From UBA9659 sp965208605 (lineage in GTDB: Bacteria > Pseudomonadota > Gammaproteobacteria > Pseudomonadales > Azotimanducaceae), in contig OZ242345.1 in assembly GCA_965208605.1 (NCBI GenBank), positions 1,922,001 through 1,986,000 on the forward strand: a stretch of DNA of 64,000 nt, in the 5' to 3' direction. The notes below the pieces were generated by a model, which saw nothing but the letters and a program-made list of their open reading frames with translations, had not been told where the DNA came from and made no database searches. The position numbers and the translations under genes are program-made. Below are positions 17,991 through 25,988 of the stretch, one piece after another; position 1 is the stretch's first letter, and every line of letters starts with the position of its first letter.

Positions 17991-19241
17991 TCACTTATTT
18001 TTCTCCCAGAGAGTTCTTACGGGCAAGGCATACAGGTTTTCTCCAAAACTGAGTGTGCTGTCGCCGGTATAGAGCAACACGCCGCCCTTAAAACGTTTGC
18101 CGGTTATTTCTTTTAGCTTACGCAGACCTTTAAAATCTGATTTTGTAATTGTACCGGATGCTTTTACTTCCACTCCGGCAAGAGCAGTTGCTCCTCGTTC
18201 TATAACAATATCCACTTCTGCTCTGTTTCTGTCTCTGTCTCTGAAGTGATAGAAGGCATGCCGTTGCGTATGCGCGCTTGCTTGTCTTTGCAACTCTTGT
18301 AAAACAAAAGTTTCGAGCAAATGTCCGAATATCTTCCGGTTCTCCAAAAGCGCGTCCTTGTTGAAATTCAGCAGTGCGCAGATGACTCCCGTATCCTTCA
18401 AATGAATTTTTGGAGTCTTGGTAATTCGTTTTTTATAATTGCCGTGCCAGGCCGGTATTCTTTCCAAGAGGAACATTTTTTCAAGCAATACCAAATAGTT
18501 TTGGATTGTTAGTCTGTTTAACTCAAATGAAGATGCCAGATTATTAATATTTAAGAGTTGGGCTGTGCACACGGCGGCTAATTCAAGCAATTTGGGCAAG
18601 GCATCCAGAGAGTGAATGTTGGCAATAAGAGGCACATCTTTCTCAACAAGCGTCTCAATATATGCTTGATACCAGTTGCTTCTTCTTGTTGCCGGTCGTT
18701 GGACAGCCGCCGGATAACCACCCGCTATAATGCGCTCAATTATTTTTGACTCCGAGGGTAAGTTTTGTCTAACGGTGAACTTCGGAGAAAACAAATCATC
18801 AAGAAACCTGGGAGGGGTTTGCTCAAGTTCACTTTGTGAAAAGGGATGCAGCCGGACAATATCCATTCGTCCCGCGAGTGACTCTTTTACCTGCCTCATT
18901 TGTAGCAAGTCCACTGAGCCGGTCAGCATAAACCGCCCCGCCACGCGATTGCGGTCAACCGAAAGTTTGATTGAAGGCAAAAGTCCAGGGGCTAGTTGTG
19001 CTTCATCCAGAATAGCCCGCTCCGGTAATGAATTAACAAACCCCACCGGGTCCGCCACTGCGTAGTTTCTTGTGTTGTCATCATCAAGGGTAAAGTATTG
19101 ATAACCCAAGGGTTTCCCAACCGTCTGGGCGAGAGTTGTCTTGCCGCATTGCCGAGGTCCCTGTAGCAAAACAATGGGTGAATCCCCCAAGGACTCTTTC
19201 AATCTTGGCTCAATATGGCGTTGGTAGGTTTCTTTGATCAT
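17991..19241 (-). CDS. AAA_14/DUF4143 ATPase
   Basis: 416-residue ATP-binding protein of the widespread AAA_14-DUF4143 family. Walker A is GPRQCGKT at 28-35, Walker B is RAILDEAQ at about 75-82 and a sensor-like FMLTGSVDLL follows. The C-terminal DUF4143 part (about 195-370) contains a nuclease-like fold in the family, with VDIVIERG and LAGVEVKAS resembling PD-(D/E)XK core strands. These genes are common in mobile and defence-rich regions of many bacteria; their role is not established. Just upstream lies an array of 23-bp repeats that could be an autoregulatory site. Confidence 0.85.
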   Translation of the reverse strand: MIKETYQRHIEPRLKESLGDSPIVLLQGPRQCGKTTLAQTVGKPLGYQYFTLDDDNTRNYAVADPVGFVNSLPERAILDEAQLAPGLLPSIKLSVDRNRVAGRFMLTGSVDLLQMRQVKESLAGRMDIVRLHPFSQSELEQTPPRFLDDLFSPKFTVRQNLPSESKIIERIIAGGYPAAVQRPATRRSNWYQAYIETLVEKDVPLIANIHSLDALPKLLELAAVCTAQLLNINNLASSFELNRLTIQNYLVLLEKMFLLERIPAWHGNYKKRITKTPKIHLKDTGVICALLNFNKDALLENRKIFGHLLETFVLQELQRQASAHTQRHAFYHFRDRDRNRAEVDIVIERGATALAGVEVKASGTITKSDFKGLRKLKEITGKRFKGGVLLYTGDSTLSFGENLYALPVRTLWEKNK

Positions 19242-19242
19242 T

Positions 19243-19380
19243 GTGCTAATGGTTAATTTATAGGTGCGCTGATTGTTATTCTACCTATGTGCTAACCGTT
19301 AGTCTAGGTATGCGCTAATTGTTAGTCTAGATATGTGCTAATTGTTAGTCTAGGTATGCGCTAATTGTTACTTTGTCATG
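19243..19380. repeat. 23-bp tandem array upstream of the DUF4143 ATPase
   Basis: About six units built on gygctaattgttagtctagrtat. The three central copies, at 19289, 19312 and 19335, are exactly 23 bp each and alternate gtg/gcg at their start; the outer ones at 19243, 19264 and 19358 are diverged or of 21-25 bp. The array abuts the ATPase start codon (19241), so it could be operator DNA or a slippage product. Confidence 0.85.
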
Positions 19381-19680
19381 CACCCTGTCATTCCTGCCTG
19401 CGGCCTACGGCGCCCCGCGCCGTCATCTCGAGCTTGTCCTCTTGTCGCAGGCGGAATCCAGTCTGTATATTTTTCCGTCATCCTCGCCCCCTGACGCTTC
19501 CGCGCCGCGTCACCCTCCCCGATATGCCCAGGCCACCCTCGTTGATGTGTCTAATGCCCAAGGTGCTTGCCTCTGTTCCTCTGGATTCCCGTCACCCAAG
19601 TCATCACAGCCGATGGCTGTAATGACTTGGGTGACAAGAATGACGGGGTGACTGGATTCTTTGACCCCTGAGCGGTTTTC
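19381..19680. repeat. mosaic palindromic element before fic
   Basis: Carries ggcgccccgcgccgtcat and tcgagcttgtcctcttg, gcaggcggaatccag, a ttgcctctgttcctctgg module, and at 19588-19632 a near-perfect 21-bp-arm hairpin around gatg (gtcacccaagtcatcacagc against ggctgtaatgacttgggtga), then aagaatgacggggtgac. No gene. Confidence 0.85.
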
Positions 19681-19695
19681 GGTTTTAGGCGCGTG

Positions 19696-20583
19696 TCAAG
19701 TGCGTTCATAGTCTTGTCCAATTTTCCACATTTCCTTTTCTCTAAATGCCGGTATGGTCTGGCGGCGGGCGGCGTTGGTAACGGAAGGAGCGGAAAGTTT
19801 GTTTTGCCTGATGTAATCCGACAAACGGATAATTTTTGCGCCTCTTAAGTAGGTCGTTCGCTTGTGCAAAGATTCCAGCAAACCCAAAGCCAAATCTCTT
19901 TCCATGGTTTTTGTTTCTTGTCTGTCGTTGTAATCGCGAAATGCCTGATAGTAGGTTGCCTTTTCCTTGTTGCGTACTGTAATGCCAGGAAATTCCAGTT
20001 CCAGTAATTGCATGTTTATAATCTCCCGCCCCATGCGGCCGTTGCCGTCACAAAACGGATGGATAGTTTCAAAGTCCAGATGAAACCTTGCCACCTTGTC
20101 CAAAAAATAGGTATCAAGGTCGCTTGCATAAGCAAGCAGGGCTGCATGCATCATCAGGGCGACATGCTCTGGCGGCGGCGCTATGTGCATTCCAACCCGC
20201 ACATATTCACCTTTTTGCCTGAAACGCCCAGCAATAGAGTCGTCAATGCTGGAGATAAGCATGTTATGTAATGAAAGTATCAGTTCTGAAGTGAGCGGTT
20301 CGGCCTTGGTTTTGCCGCGCGTGTAGTCAATCACCCGCGCCAAATTCTTTGCCTCAAACACCTCCCGTACCGACACATTGCGCGACAACTCCATCCCCAA
20401 TAGGATTTTCTCCGTCTCTTTAAGTGTCAGAGTAGAGTTCTCAATGGCATTGGAGTTGTAGACGCTTTCAGGCTTTTCCGCCTCATCAATCATCACCAAC
20501 AACGATTCCTTGCCGGACTTCAAGGCGATATACGCCTCCCGAAGTTCGGCGATTTTCCTACGAATAGGTTGCGGAGTTGCCAT
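19696..20583 (-). CDS. Fic domain protein, class II (N-terminally autoinhibited)
   Basis: 295-residue Fic protein, predicted to transfer AMP (or another NMP) from a nucleotide to a hydroxyl of a target protein. The catalytic motif HPFCDGNGRMGR starts at His175. The inhibitory motif (S/T)xxxE(G/N) is present at the N-terminus as S44-NAI-E48-N49, placing it in class II, where Glu48 blocks the ATP site. A C-terminal region (about 240-295) looks like a winged helix. It stands alone with no small antitoxin gene, consistent with self-inhibition in cis. Target unknown. Confidence 0.93.
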   Translation of the reverse strand: MATPQPIRRKIAELREAYIALKSGKESLLVMIDEAEKPESVYNSNAIENSTLTLKETEKILLGMELSRNVSVREVFEAKNLARVIDYTRGKTKAEPLTSELILSLHNMLISSIDDSIAGRFRQKGEYVRVGMHIAPPPEHVALMMHAALLAYASDLDTYFLDKVARFHLDFETIHPFCDGNGRMGREIINMQLLELEFPGITVRNKEKATYYQAFRDYNDRQETKTMERDLALGLLESLHKRTTYLRGAKIIRLSDYIRQNKLSAPSVTNAARRQTIPAFREKEMWKIGQDYERT

Positions 20584-20659
20584 GGGGTGAATATATGAGG
20601 TTCACGCTCAAATGGCAATAATTCGTGAATTGATGAGAGAAATAGAGCAGATTCACGGT

Positions 20660-20905
20660 GGGAGAAAGCACAAGGTCGGACCGTTGGGTGACTCCGTTTT
20701 CAACAACTGTAAATTGACTGCAAACCAGCAGATCGTTATTCAAAGGATTTTCAAAATCAATCACACGCACCCTCGCGCCGACTGTTTCACCATTCTTTTG
20801 GTATTATTCAGAAACTCCTTCTGCCAGCATTTCATAAAATGTCCTGTCGTTTTCAATCGGGTCTTGATAGGGATGTTGGTTAATTGTTAATTTGGGGGAT
20901 TATCA
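20660..20905 (-). pseudogene. hsdR: hsdR remnant (type I restriction motor subunit)
   Basis: Minus-strand translation from about 20900 reads SPKLTINQHPYQDPIENDRT, FYEMLAEGVSE, stop, YQKNGETVGARVRVIDFENP, LNNDLLVCSQFTVVENGVTQ, RSDLVL. This matches the N-terminal segment of HsdR proteins (the 'IDF-NP-NND-LVVNQFTV-RPDIVLF' block) just before the nuclease core. A TAA at 20804-20806 interrupts the frame and the homology ends after RSDLVL, so about 75 codons remain out of roughly 1000. The relic shows that a type I system once stood here; see the hsdS relic at 22333. Confidence 0.8.
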
Positions 20906-20929
20906 ATCGCGGTTTTTGGAGCGAGAGAG

Positions 20930-21697
20930 TTAAGAGTTATCCGTATTGTTTTTAAGTTGTATTTGGTCTGCTTGCTTTTCTCCTGTGGGTGAGATAGTGC
21001 ATAAGCCTGTTTGCGTATCATAGTGTATTAAAGTTTCTCGGTGAAGTTCTCTTATTCTTTTTTTGAAAACAGAATGGTTTGAGTATTCAGTCATTGTGTA
21101 AAGTTTGACTTCTGTTTGCGAATCAGGAAAATGGTTCAGCAATAAAAGAATTTTATCTTTAACAGTTATTTTATTAGATAAAACGCGTGTTATTTGGCCT
21201 TTTCGCCAAATTAGCGGTGTTAGTCTCTCTGTAATTGCCTCAACAAGAGATGCTGTTTCGTCGGCTGAGAACCCTGACTCAATTCGAACCATCTCTGCGA
21301 GAACCCACTTAACCGAGTAAAGTAGCAGTGTCGCATCCATTCTGTTTGGGGATATGCTTGAAACATGAGCACCCCCACGTGTGCTTCTTATGGCGTAAAT
21401 GTTTCGAAGAACCCTTGGTATCAAAACCCTATATGATCGATCGCCTTTCGTCTTTTCATACTTTGCAAGGAGTTTGTCGAATCCGCCCAGAGTCTTGTCA
21501 AATTGCAGATATTTACCTTGGAACAATTTACATTCTACTGCCCTTACTCCGATCTCAGCAAACTTACCGCTAGCACTGATACTTTCCTGCCATTTACTTT
21601 GTGAGTATTTATTTACAATATCATCATAAGAAGAGAGCAGATTTTCTGCTATAAGTCTGCCAAAGCAAGACTCAAGTAGATTTTTTATGTTTTTCAT
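20930..21697 (-). CDS. HEPN-like protein with C-terminal winged helix (unknown, defence-like)
   Basis: 255 residues from ATG 21697, which overlaps the end of the upstream gene by 26 bp; the frame is open further to 21796 but the earlier codons lack a ribosome site. The centre reads VLRNIYAIRSTRGGAHVSSI: Arg104-x6-His111 fits the R-x(4-6)-H motif of HEPN ribonuclease-type domains, in the arrangement known from abortive-infection C-terminal domains. Residues about 180-245 resemble a winged helix. It forms a two-gene cassette with the 186-residue gene upstream, placed between hsdS and hsdR relics, a usual position for accessory defence genes. Function is inferred, not recognised. Confidence 0.6.
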   Translation of the reverse strand: MKNIKNLLESCFGRLIAENLLSSYDDIVNKYSQSKWQESISASGKFAEIGVRAVECKLFQGKYLQFDKTLGGFDKLLAKYEKTKGDRSYRVLIPRVLRNIYAIRSTRGGAHVSSISPNRMDATLLLYSVKWVLAEMVRIESGFSADETASLVEAITERLTPLIWRKGQITRVLSNKITVKDKILLLLNHFPDSQTEVKLYTMTEYSNHSVFKKRIRELHRETLIHYDTQTGLCTISPTGEKQADQIQLKNNTDNS

Positions 21698-22232
21698 TGT
21701 TGATTTTGCGCGTGATTTCGTTCGCGAGTTCTTCTGCATGTTCCTTCCCAAGTGTTGTAAGTTGGATTTCCTGAATAGCACTTCCTTTTGTACCATCAGT
21801 AGAAAACCACTCTTTTCTTTTCTTTATATTAGCAGAAAAATTACCATCAAGGCATCTGTGTGCCTTGCATGCAGAGCGTAATTCTTTATTGGACACTTTC
21901 TTTACGCCCCTCAAGGACTCTCCAAGAAGGAAAAGAAGTACCACATTAACCTGTTTGTCAGATTTCTTTTTGCCGAGACTTTTTGTATTCACTAACAGTT
22001 TTGCTTTTTCGCCACTATAATCAAATACATATTTATACTTCCCGTCTGTAGGGTCTTCTGTAGAAGTGCTGTCAGTTTGGGTTGTTTTAAGTTGTGCAGC
22101 GGGAATCTTGTCAGGCAACTCCTGCAACTTCTTTGTCAATGAAAATTTTTCTTCGTATTTTGCAACGAATTCTTCTGAACCACACAATTCCACTTCAAAC
22201 TTTCCAATTAATACTCTCAGTTTATGTTCCAT
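21672..22232 (-). CDS. hypothetical protein, partner of HEPN-like gene
   Basis: 186-residue protein with no family I recognise. Start ATG 22232 has a strong AAGGAG seven bases upstream. N-terminal 30 residues form two short beta-like segments; residues 45-75 are Thr/Ser/Asp-rich and look unstructured; the rest (KQVNVVLLFLLGESLRG onward) looks like a helical, wHTH-like domain with charged C-tail. No membrane segment or catalytic motif is evident. The stop lies inside the next gene (26 bp overlap), so the two are translationally coupled and probably work together. A regulator or antitoxin role is possible but unproven. Confidence 0.65.
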   Translation of the reverse strand: MEHKLRVLIGKFEVELCGSEEFVAKYEEKFSLTKKLQELPDKIPAAQLKTTQTDSTSTEDPTDGKYKYVFDYSGEKAKLLVNTKSLGKKKSDKQVNVVLLFLLGESLRGVKKVSNKELRSACKAHRCLDGNFSANIKKRKEWFSTDGTKGSAIQEIQLTTLGKEHAEELANEITRKINNEKHKKST

Positions 22233-22332
22233 AATAATCTCCTTAATAGCTACTTCTTTGTATAGACTAACACAAAACAGCGTTCGTCAAGGTAGTGTTT
22301 TTCGGCCATCTTATTCAGATTATTCTTATTGT

Positions 22333-22902
22333 GTCACTCATCAGCTTCCTCTACAAACCACTGGCGGAAGAGGGTTTGTGCCATATCTTCCAGGGTTTTG
22401 TTCTGGCGGTGGAGCAGGTCTATTTTGTCGTCAAGCGATGATAATACTTCGGCAATGGCTTTTTGTTCGGGGAGTGGTGGGAATAGAAACGACAATGCTT
22501 CCAAAGCTGCTCCTGCCAGTTATCCAAAAGTCGTTTCTTCTGATTGGGATTTCAGGTATTCAACATTTTGCTTCAACAAATAAAACAAGAACAAATTATC
22601 TGCTTCTTGATTGGGGATTAAACTTCTAAATCCTTGATTAGTAGAAGCCCCATCGTCTGCGATTGCCAAGTATCCAACAGGTGCTCTCGTAGTTAGTAGT
22701 ACGACCCTTTTGGTAAAATTTTTGCACTTGATTTTGAAAGGCCTAGATCTGATATGCCCCTTTCGCCTTTGGAAATGTAGCGACCGGAAAAATTTGATAG
22801 ATCTCGCGGTGTTATCCAGGGGATTTTACTATCCCAATACTTCGTCACTTTCGTATCGGGCGTTCCTCCACCTACGACTTCAGCAACATCCCCTAATTGC
22901 AT
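22333..22902 (-). pseudogene. hsdS: hsdS pseudogene (type I specificity subunit)
   Basis: Minus strand from 22902 reads MQLGDVAEVVGGGTPDTKVT, KYWDSKIPWITPRDLSNFSG and on to AKILPKGS, the start of a type I target-recognition domain. Near 22700-22706 the frame shifts and continues as VVLLTTRAPVGYLAIADDGA, STNQGFRSLIPNQEADNLFL; then a TAA at 22520-22522 interrupts it before LAGAALEALSFLFPPLPEQK and the conserved-region helices, ending with TGA at 22333. It contains one frameshift and one stop and is only about half the normal length (one target domain). The upstream MNT gene ends at 22942 in the same frame, and homology extends a little before 22902. No hsdM is present. Confidence 0.85.
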
Positions 22903-22941
22903 CTCTCGCCAATCGTTTGGTTTTTCGCGAGGTTCCCACCG

Positions 22942-23274
22942 CTAAGCTTCCAGTTCTGTTTCCAGTTCTGCTTGTGTAAATAGAACTTTAGCCAGGCTAT
23001 CAATGTGTTCTGGGTTGTAGGCGAGTCGGTAAGCGTTTACATCAACATTGTAGGGCAAGTTGCTCTCATGGAAGAGGGTCCACAATCGGGCAATGCTGGC
23101 TGAATCAATATCGCCATATAACACCAAGTCAATATCTGAATTGCTTTTATAGGTACCGGCTGCTCTGGAACCGAATAAGGATACGCTCGCCACTGGCGTA
23201 GGACATTCTCGCAAAATGTTTTTTATGGTTTGTAATTGCGAATCACTGAGCCCGTGATCAAATTCTTTGTTCAT
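22942..23274 (-). CDS. MNT-type nucleotidyltransferase (HI0073-like)
   Basis: 110-residue minimal nucleotidyltransferase with the signature GSRAAGTYKSNSDIDLVLYG: GSRxxG, then SDID supplying the two metal-binding Asp residues. Such proteins pair with an HEPN-like or HI0074-like helical partner; in the related MntA-HepT systems the transferase AMPylates and silences the partner. Start ATG 23274 (MNKEFDHGL) is favoured over the frame's first codon at 23289, and it overlaps the upstream HI0074-type gene by 17 bp. A third Asp (VDVNAY) completes the active site. Location beside type I restriction relics is common for such pairs. Confidence 0.88.
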   Translation of the reverse strand: MNKEFDHGLSDSQLQTIKNILRECPTPVASVSLFGSRAAGTYKSNSDIDLVLYGDIDSASIARLWTLFHESNLPYNVDVNAYRLAYNPEHIDSLAKVLFTQAELETELEA

Positions 23275-23704
23275 TGATCTCAACCTCAATTAACTTTTGA
23301 TGAAGTTCGCTAAAACAAAGAATATACCGCTCTTCTATTTCCCGGATTACTTCTTCAAATTTTCGGAAATCATAGTGATGACTCATTTCATTGCGGGCAT
23401 CAAGCAGACTCATCCAGTCATCGCCGCGTTCAATAACTTTGGCAGCGATGGCCTCCTTCAGAACAGTGCGCGGCGTAATCTCCAGAAGTATGACACTTTG
23501 ATTTTCTAAATAATCCTTTATGGTTTTCCACGCAAGTTCGGTGCAGTATTCAAAGCGTTTAATCATGCCTTCTTTACCGAGTTGATTGAGCTTCTCCTCA
23601 TAAAGCTTCTCTTCATAAAGAATATCAAGTGCCTCGAGCAATAAAGTGTAAGCACGTCTGAAATTATCAAAACGATATTGCCAACGTTGTTTTTCAGTTT
23701 TCAT
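23258..23704 (-). CDS. HI0074-family nucleotidyltransferase substrate-binding protein
   Basis: 148-residue all-helical protein of the HI0074 (NTSB) family from ATG 23704 (MKTEKQRWQYRFDNFRRAYT); the frame continues upstream to 23860 but with sequence unlike the family. Characteristic segments are QRFDNF near the start, KRFEYCTELAWKTIKDYLE and DDWMSLLDARNEMSHHYD, the last with R-x4-H resembling HEPN folds. It precedes and overlaps the MNT gene, the usual order for this two-component module. A 15-bp direct duplication gives the repeat LYEEK-LYEEK near residue 30. Toxin-antitoxin behaviour is plausible but unproven for this pair. Confidence 0.88.
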   Translation of the reverse strand: MKTEKQRWQYRFDNFRRAYTLLLEALDILYEEKLYEEKLNQLGKEGMIKRFEYCTELAWKTIKDYLENQSVILLEITPRTVLKEAIAAKVIERGDDWMSLLDARNEMSHHYDFRKFEEVIREIEERYILCFSELHQKLIEVEINEQRI

Positions 23705-23906
23705 ATTTGTTGTTCCGAATTTCGATGATAGTAATGTTACCCTGATTGGATTTAAGGAACACCACCACAAGCGAACGCCTAAAAATTTCCTCGCATCAGT
23801 GGGAAAGCGATGCGGCAACTTGTAGAATAGCGCACTTTTCACCGACGAACACTTAACCAATCTTTTCAGGTACCATCACAGATGCCCTCACAGGAGCGGG
23901 CTTGGC

Positions 23907-25055
23907 ATGACAAGAAGTACCACCTTCACTTCTGAATCAGTATCCGAGGGACATCCTGACAAGATGGCGGATCAAATTTCTGACGCTATCCTGGATGCGA
24001 TTCTCACCGAGGACCCTGATGCCAGAGTCGCCTGCGAGGCACTGGTGAAGACCGGTATGGTGGTCATCGCGGGGGAAATTACCACCTCTGCCTGGATTGA
24101 TCTGGAAGAGGTGTGCCGCCGAGTCATCATTGACATAGGTTACACCAGTTCAGATGTGGGCTTTGATGGTGCTTCTTGCGCTATTTTGAATGCGATTGGT
24201 AAACAGTCTCCCGATATTGCCATGGGTGTTGATGACTCCCCGAGCCATGAACAGGGCGCGGGTGACCAGGGATTGATGTTTGGCTATGCCTCTGATGAGA
24301 CTGATGTATTGATGCCGGCACCGATAACCTACGCCCATCGGCTGATGCAAAAGCAAGCCGAGGTGCGGAAGTCAGGGCAACTGCCCTTCTTGCTTCCAGA
24401 TGCCAAGAGCCAGATTACCTTCCGGTATGACGATGCTGGCCATCCGAGCATGATTGATGCAGTGGTGCTGTCCACTCAACATTCACCAGAGGTACCACAC
24501 CAGACACTGCAAGAAGCGGTAATGGAGGAAATCATCAAGCCGGTCCTGCCGGCTGAGTGGTTACATGCGGCAACCCAATACCATATCAATCCGACTGGGC
24601 AGTTTGTCATCGGCGGACCTGTCGGCGATTGCGGATTGACCGGCAGGAAGATTATCGTTGATACCTACGGTGGCATGGCGCGGCATGGGGGTGGAGCTTT
24701 TTCTGGCAAGGATCCTTCCAAGGTGGACCGTAGTGCTGCCTACGCCGGGCGTTATGTTGCCAAGAACATTGTGGCGGCGGGTTTGGCAAGGCGCTGTGAA
24801 ATTCAACTCTCGTATGCCATAGGTGTTGCCGAGCCGACTTCCATCAGCATTGATACCTTTGGCACCGGGGTCATGCCTGAGGATAAAATCAATCTTCTGG
24901 TGCGCGAGCATTTTGATCTCCGCCCCAAAGGCTTGGTCGCCATGCTGGATCTCAAAAGGCCTATCTTCCAACAGACGGCTTCCTATGGTCACTTTGGCCG
25001 GGAAGAGCCGGACTTCACCTGGGAGAAGACCGATAAAAAAGACTTGCTTGTCTGA
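23907..25055 (+). CDS. metK: S-adenosylmethionine synthetase
   Basis: Makes S-adenosylmethionine from methionine and ATP. The 382-residue protein carries TSESVSEGHPDKMADQISDA with the ATP-binding His, GEITTSAW, GAGDQGLMFGYA (family signature), and GGAFSGKDPSKVDRSAAY. Full length. metF follows after 29 bp, so methyl-group metabolism is clustered. In many gammaproteobacteria ahcY, often with a SAH riboswitch, lies between them; neither is seen. Start ATG 23907 has GGAG about 11 bases upstream. It marks the return to core genes after the island. Confidence 0.97.
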   Translation: MTRSTTFTSESVSEGHPDKMADQISDAILDAILTEDPDARVACEALVKTGMVVIAGEITTSAWIDLEEVCRRVIIDIGYTSSDVGFDGASCAILNAIGKQSPDIAMGVDDSPSHEQGAGDQGLMFGYASDETDVLMPAPITYAHRLMQKQAEVRKSGQLPFLLPDAKSQITFRYDDAGHPSMIDAVVLSTQHSPEVPHQTLQEAVMEEIIKPVLPAEWLHAATQYHINPTGQFVIGGPVGDCGLTGRKIIVDTYGGMARHGGGAFSGKDPSKVDRSAAYAGRYVAKNIVAAGLARRCEIQLSYAIGVAEPTSISIDTFGTGVMPEDKINLLVREHFDLRPKGLVAMLDLKRPIFQQTASYGHFGREEPDFTWEKTDKKDLLV

Positions 25056-25084
25056 GCAGACAGGCATGCTCTCGGCCTCAGAAG

Positions 25085-25933
25085 ATGTCTAGATTCCAAT
25101 CATTTAGTTTTGAGTTTTCTGCCCCGAGAACGCCCTCAGCCAAAGAAAAACTCAAGCGAACTCACAGCCGCCTTAATGCACTTTCTCCGCATTACTTTTC
25201 CGTGACCTATGGTGCCGGCGGCAGCACTCGGGATGGCACCCGGGAAGCAGTCTTGGAGCTATTGAATAGCGGGACGTCGGTGGCGCCGCACATTTCCTTT
25301 GGGGATGATGCCATTGACCAAAAGAAGGAAGCCATAGTTCAAGCGCTGCTGACTGAATATCAAGCCGCTGGTGTTACCCGCCTGGTTGCTTTGAGAGGGG
25401 ATGTGCCGTCCGGCACTGGTGCCTCCAGCCAGTTGACCCACGCCAGTGACCTGGTGGCATTTATTCGCCGGGTCAGTGGGGCGCAGTTTCACATTGATGT
25501 GGCTGCCTATCCTGAAATGCACCCCGAATCGCCTTCGGTTGACCTGGAGCTTGAGCACTTCCAGAGAAAGGTGGATGCCGGGGCGGACAGTGCCATCACG
25601 CAATACTTTTATAACGCCGATGCTTATTTCAGATTTGTTGATGCATGTCACCAGCGGGGGATGACGCTACCCATAGTGCCGGGCATCATGCCGCTCACCA
25701 ATTATCAGGGGATTGCTAGATTTTCTGCCCTCTGCGGGGCGGAGATTCCACGCTGGATAGAGAAGCACCTGCTGACCTATCAGCATGATCCGGCAAGCCT
25801 GCAAGCCTTTGGTTTGGAGGTGGTTACCGCCATGTGCCAGCGGTTGCTGGATGGCGGTGCGCCTGGCTTGCATTTCTATACGCTCAACCAAGCCCAGCCG
25901 AGCCTGAATATTTGGAAGGCATTGGGTTTGTAG
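25085..25933 (+). CDS. metF: methylenetetrahydrofolate reductase
   Basis: FAD enzyme reducing 5,10-methylene-THF to 5-methyl-THF, the methyl donor for methionine synthesis. 282 residues, typical of bacterial MetF. Visible features: SFEFSAPRTP with the catalytic Glu, FSVTYGAGGSTRDGT, RLVALRGDVP, DSAITQYFYNADAYFRF and the PIVPGIMPLTNY segment. It is downstream of metK with a 29-bp gap, so the two likely share a transcript and supply SAM. Confidence 0.96.
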   Translation: MSRFQSFSFEFSAPRTPSAKEKLKRTHSRLNALSPHYFSVTYGAGGSTRDGTREAVLELLNSGTSVAPHISFGDDAIDQKKEAIVQALLTEYQAAGVTRLVALRGDVPSGTGASSQLTHASDLVAFIRRVSGAQFHIDVAAYPEMHPESPSVDLELEHFQRKVDAGADSAITQYFYNADAYFRFVDACHQRGMTLPIVPGIMPLTNYQGIARFSALCGAEIPRWIEKHLLTYQHDPASLQAFGLEVVTAMCQRLLDGGAPGLHFYTLNQAQPSLNIWKALGL

Positions 25934-25988
25934 TTATTAACATGTAGTTATTTTACAATGACAATCCCTATATGTTGAGATACAGACC

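Noticed and set aside
19243..19380. CRISPR array
   Set aside because: Units are contiguous with no unique spacers, and no cas genes are nearby.
23861..23906. Possible SAM or SAH riboswitch ahead of metK
   Set aside because: The spacer is short and I cannot trace the conserved pairing of any SAM/SAH riboswitch class; ahcY, the usual SAH riboswitch target, is absent.
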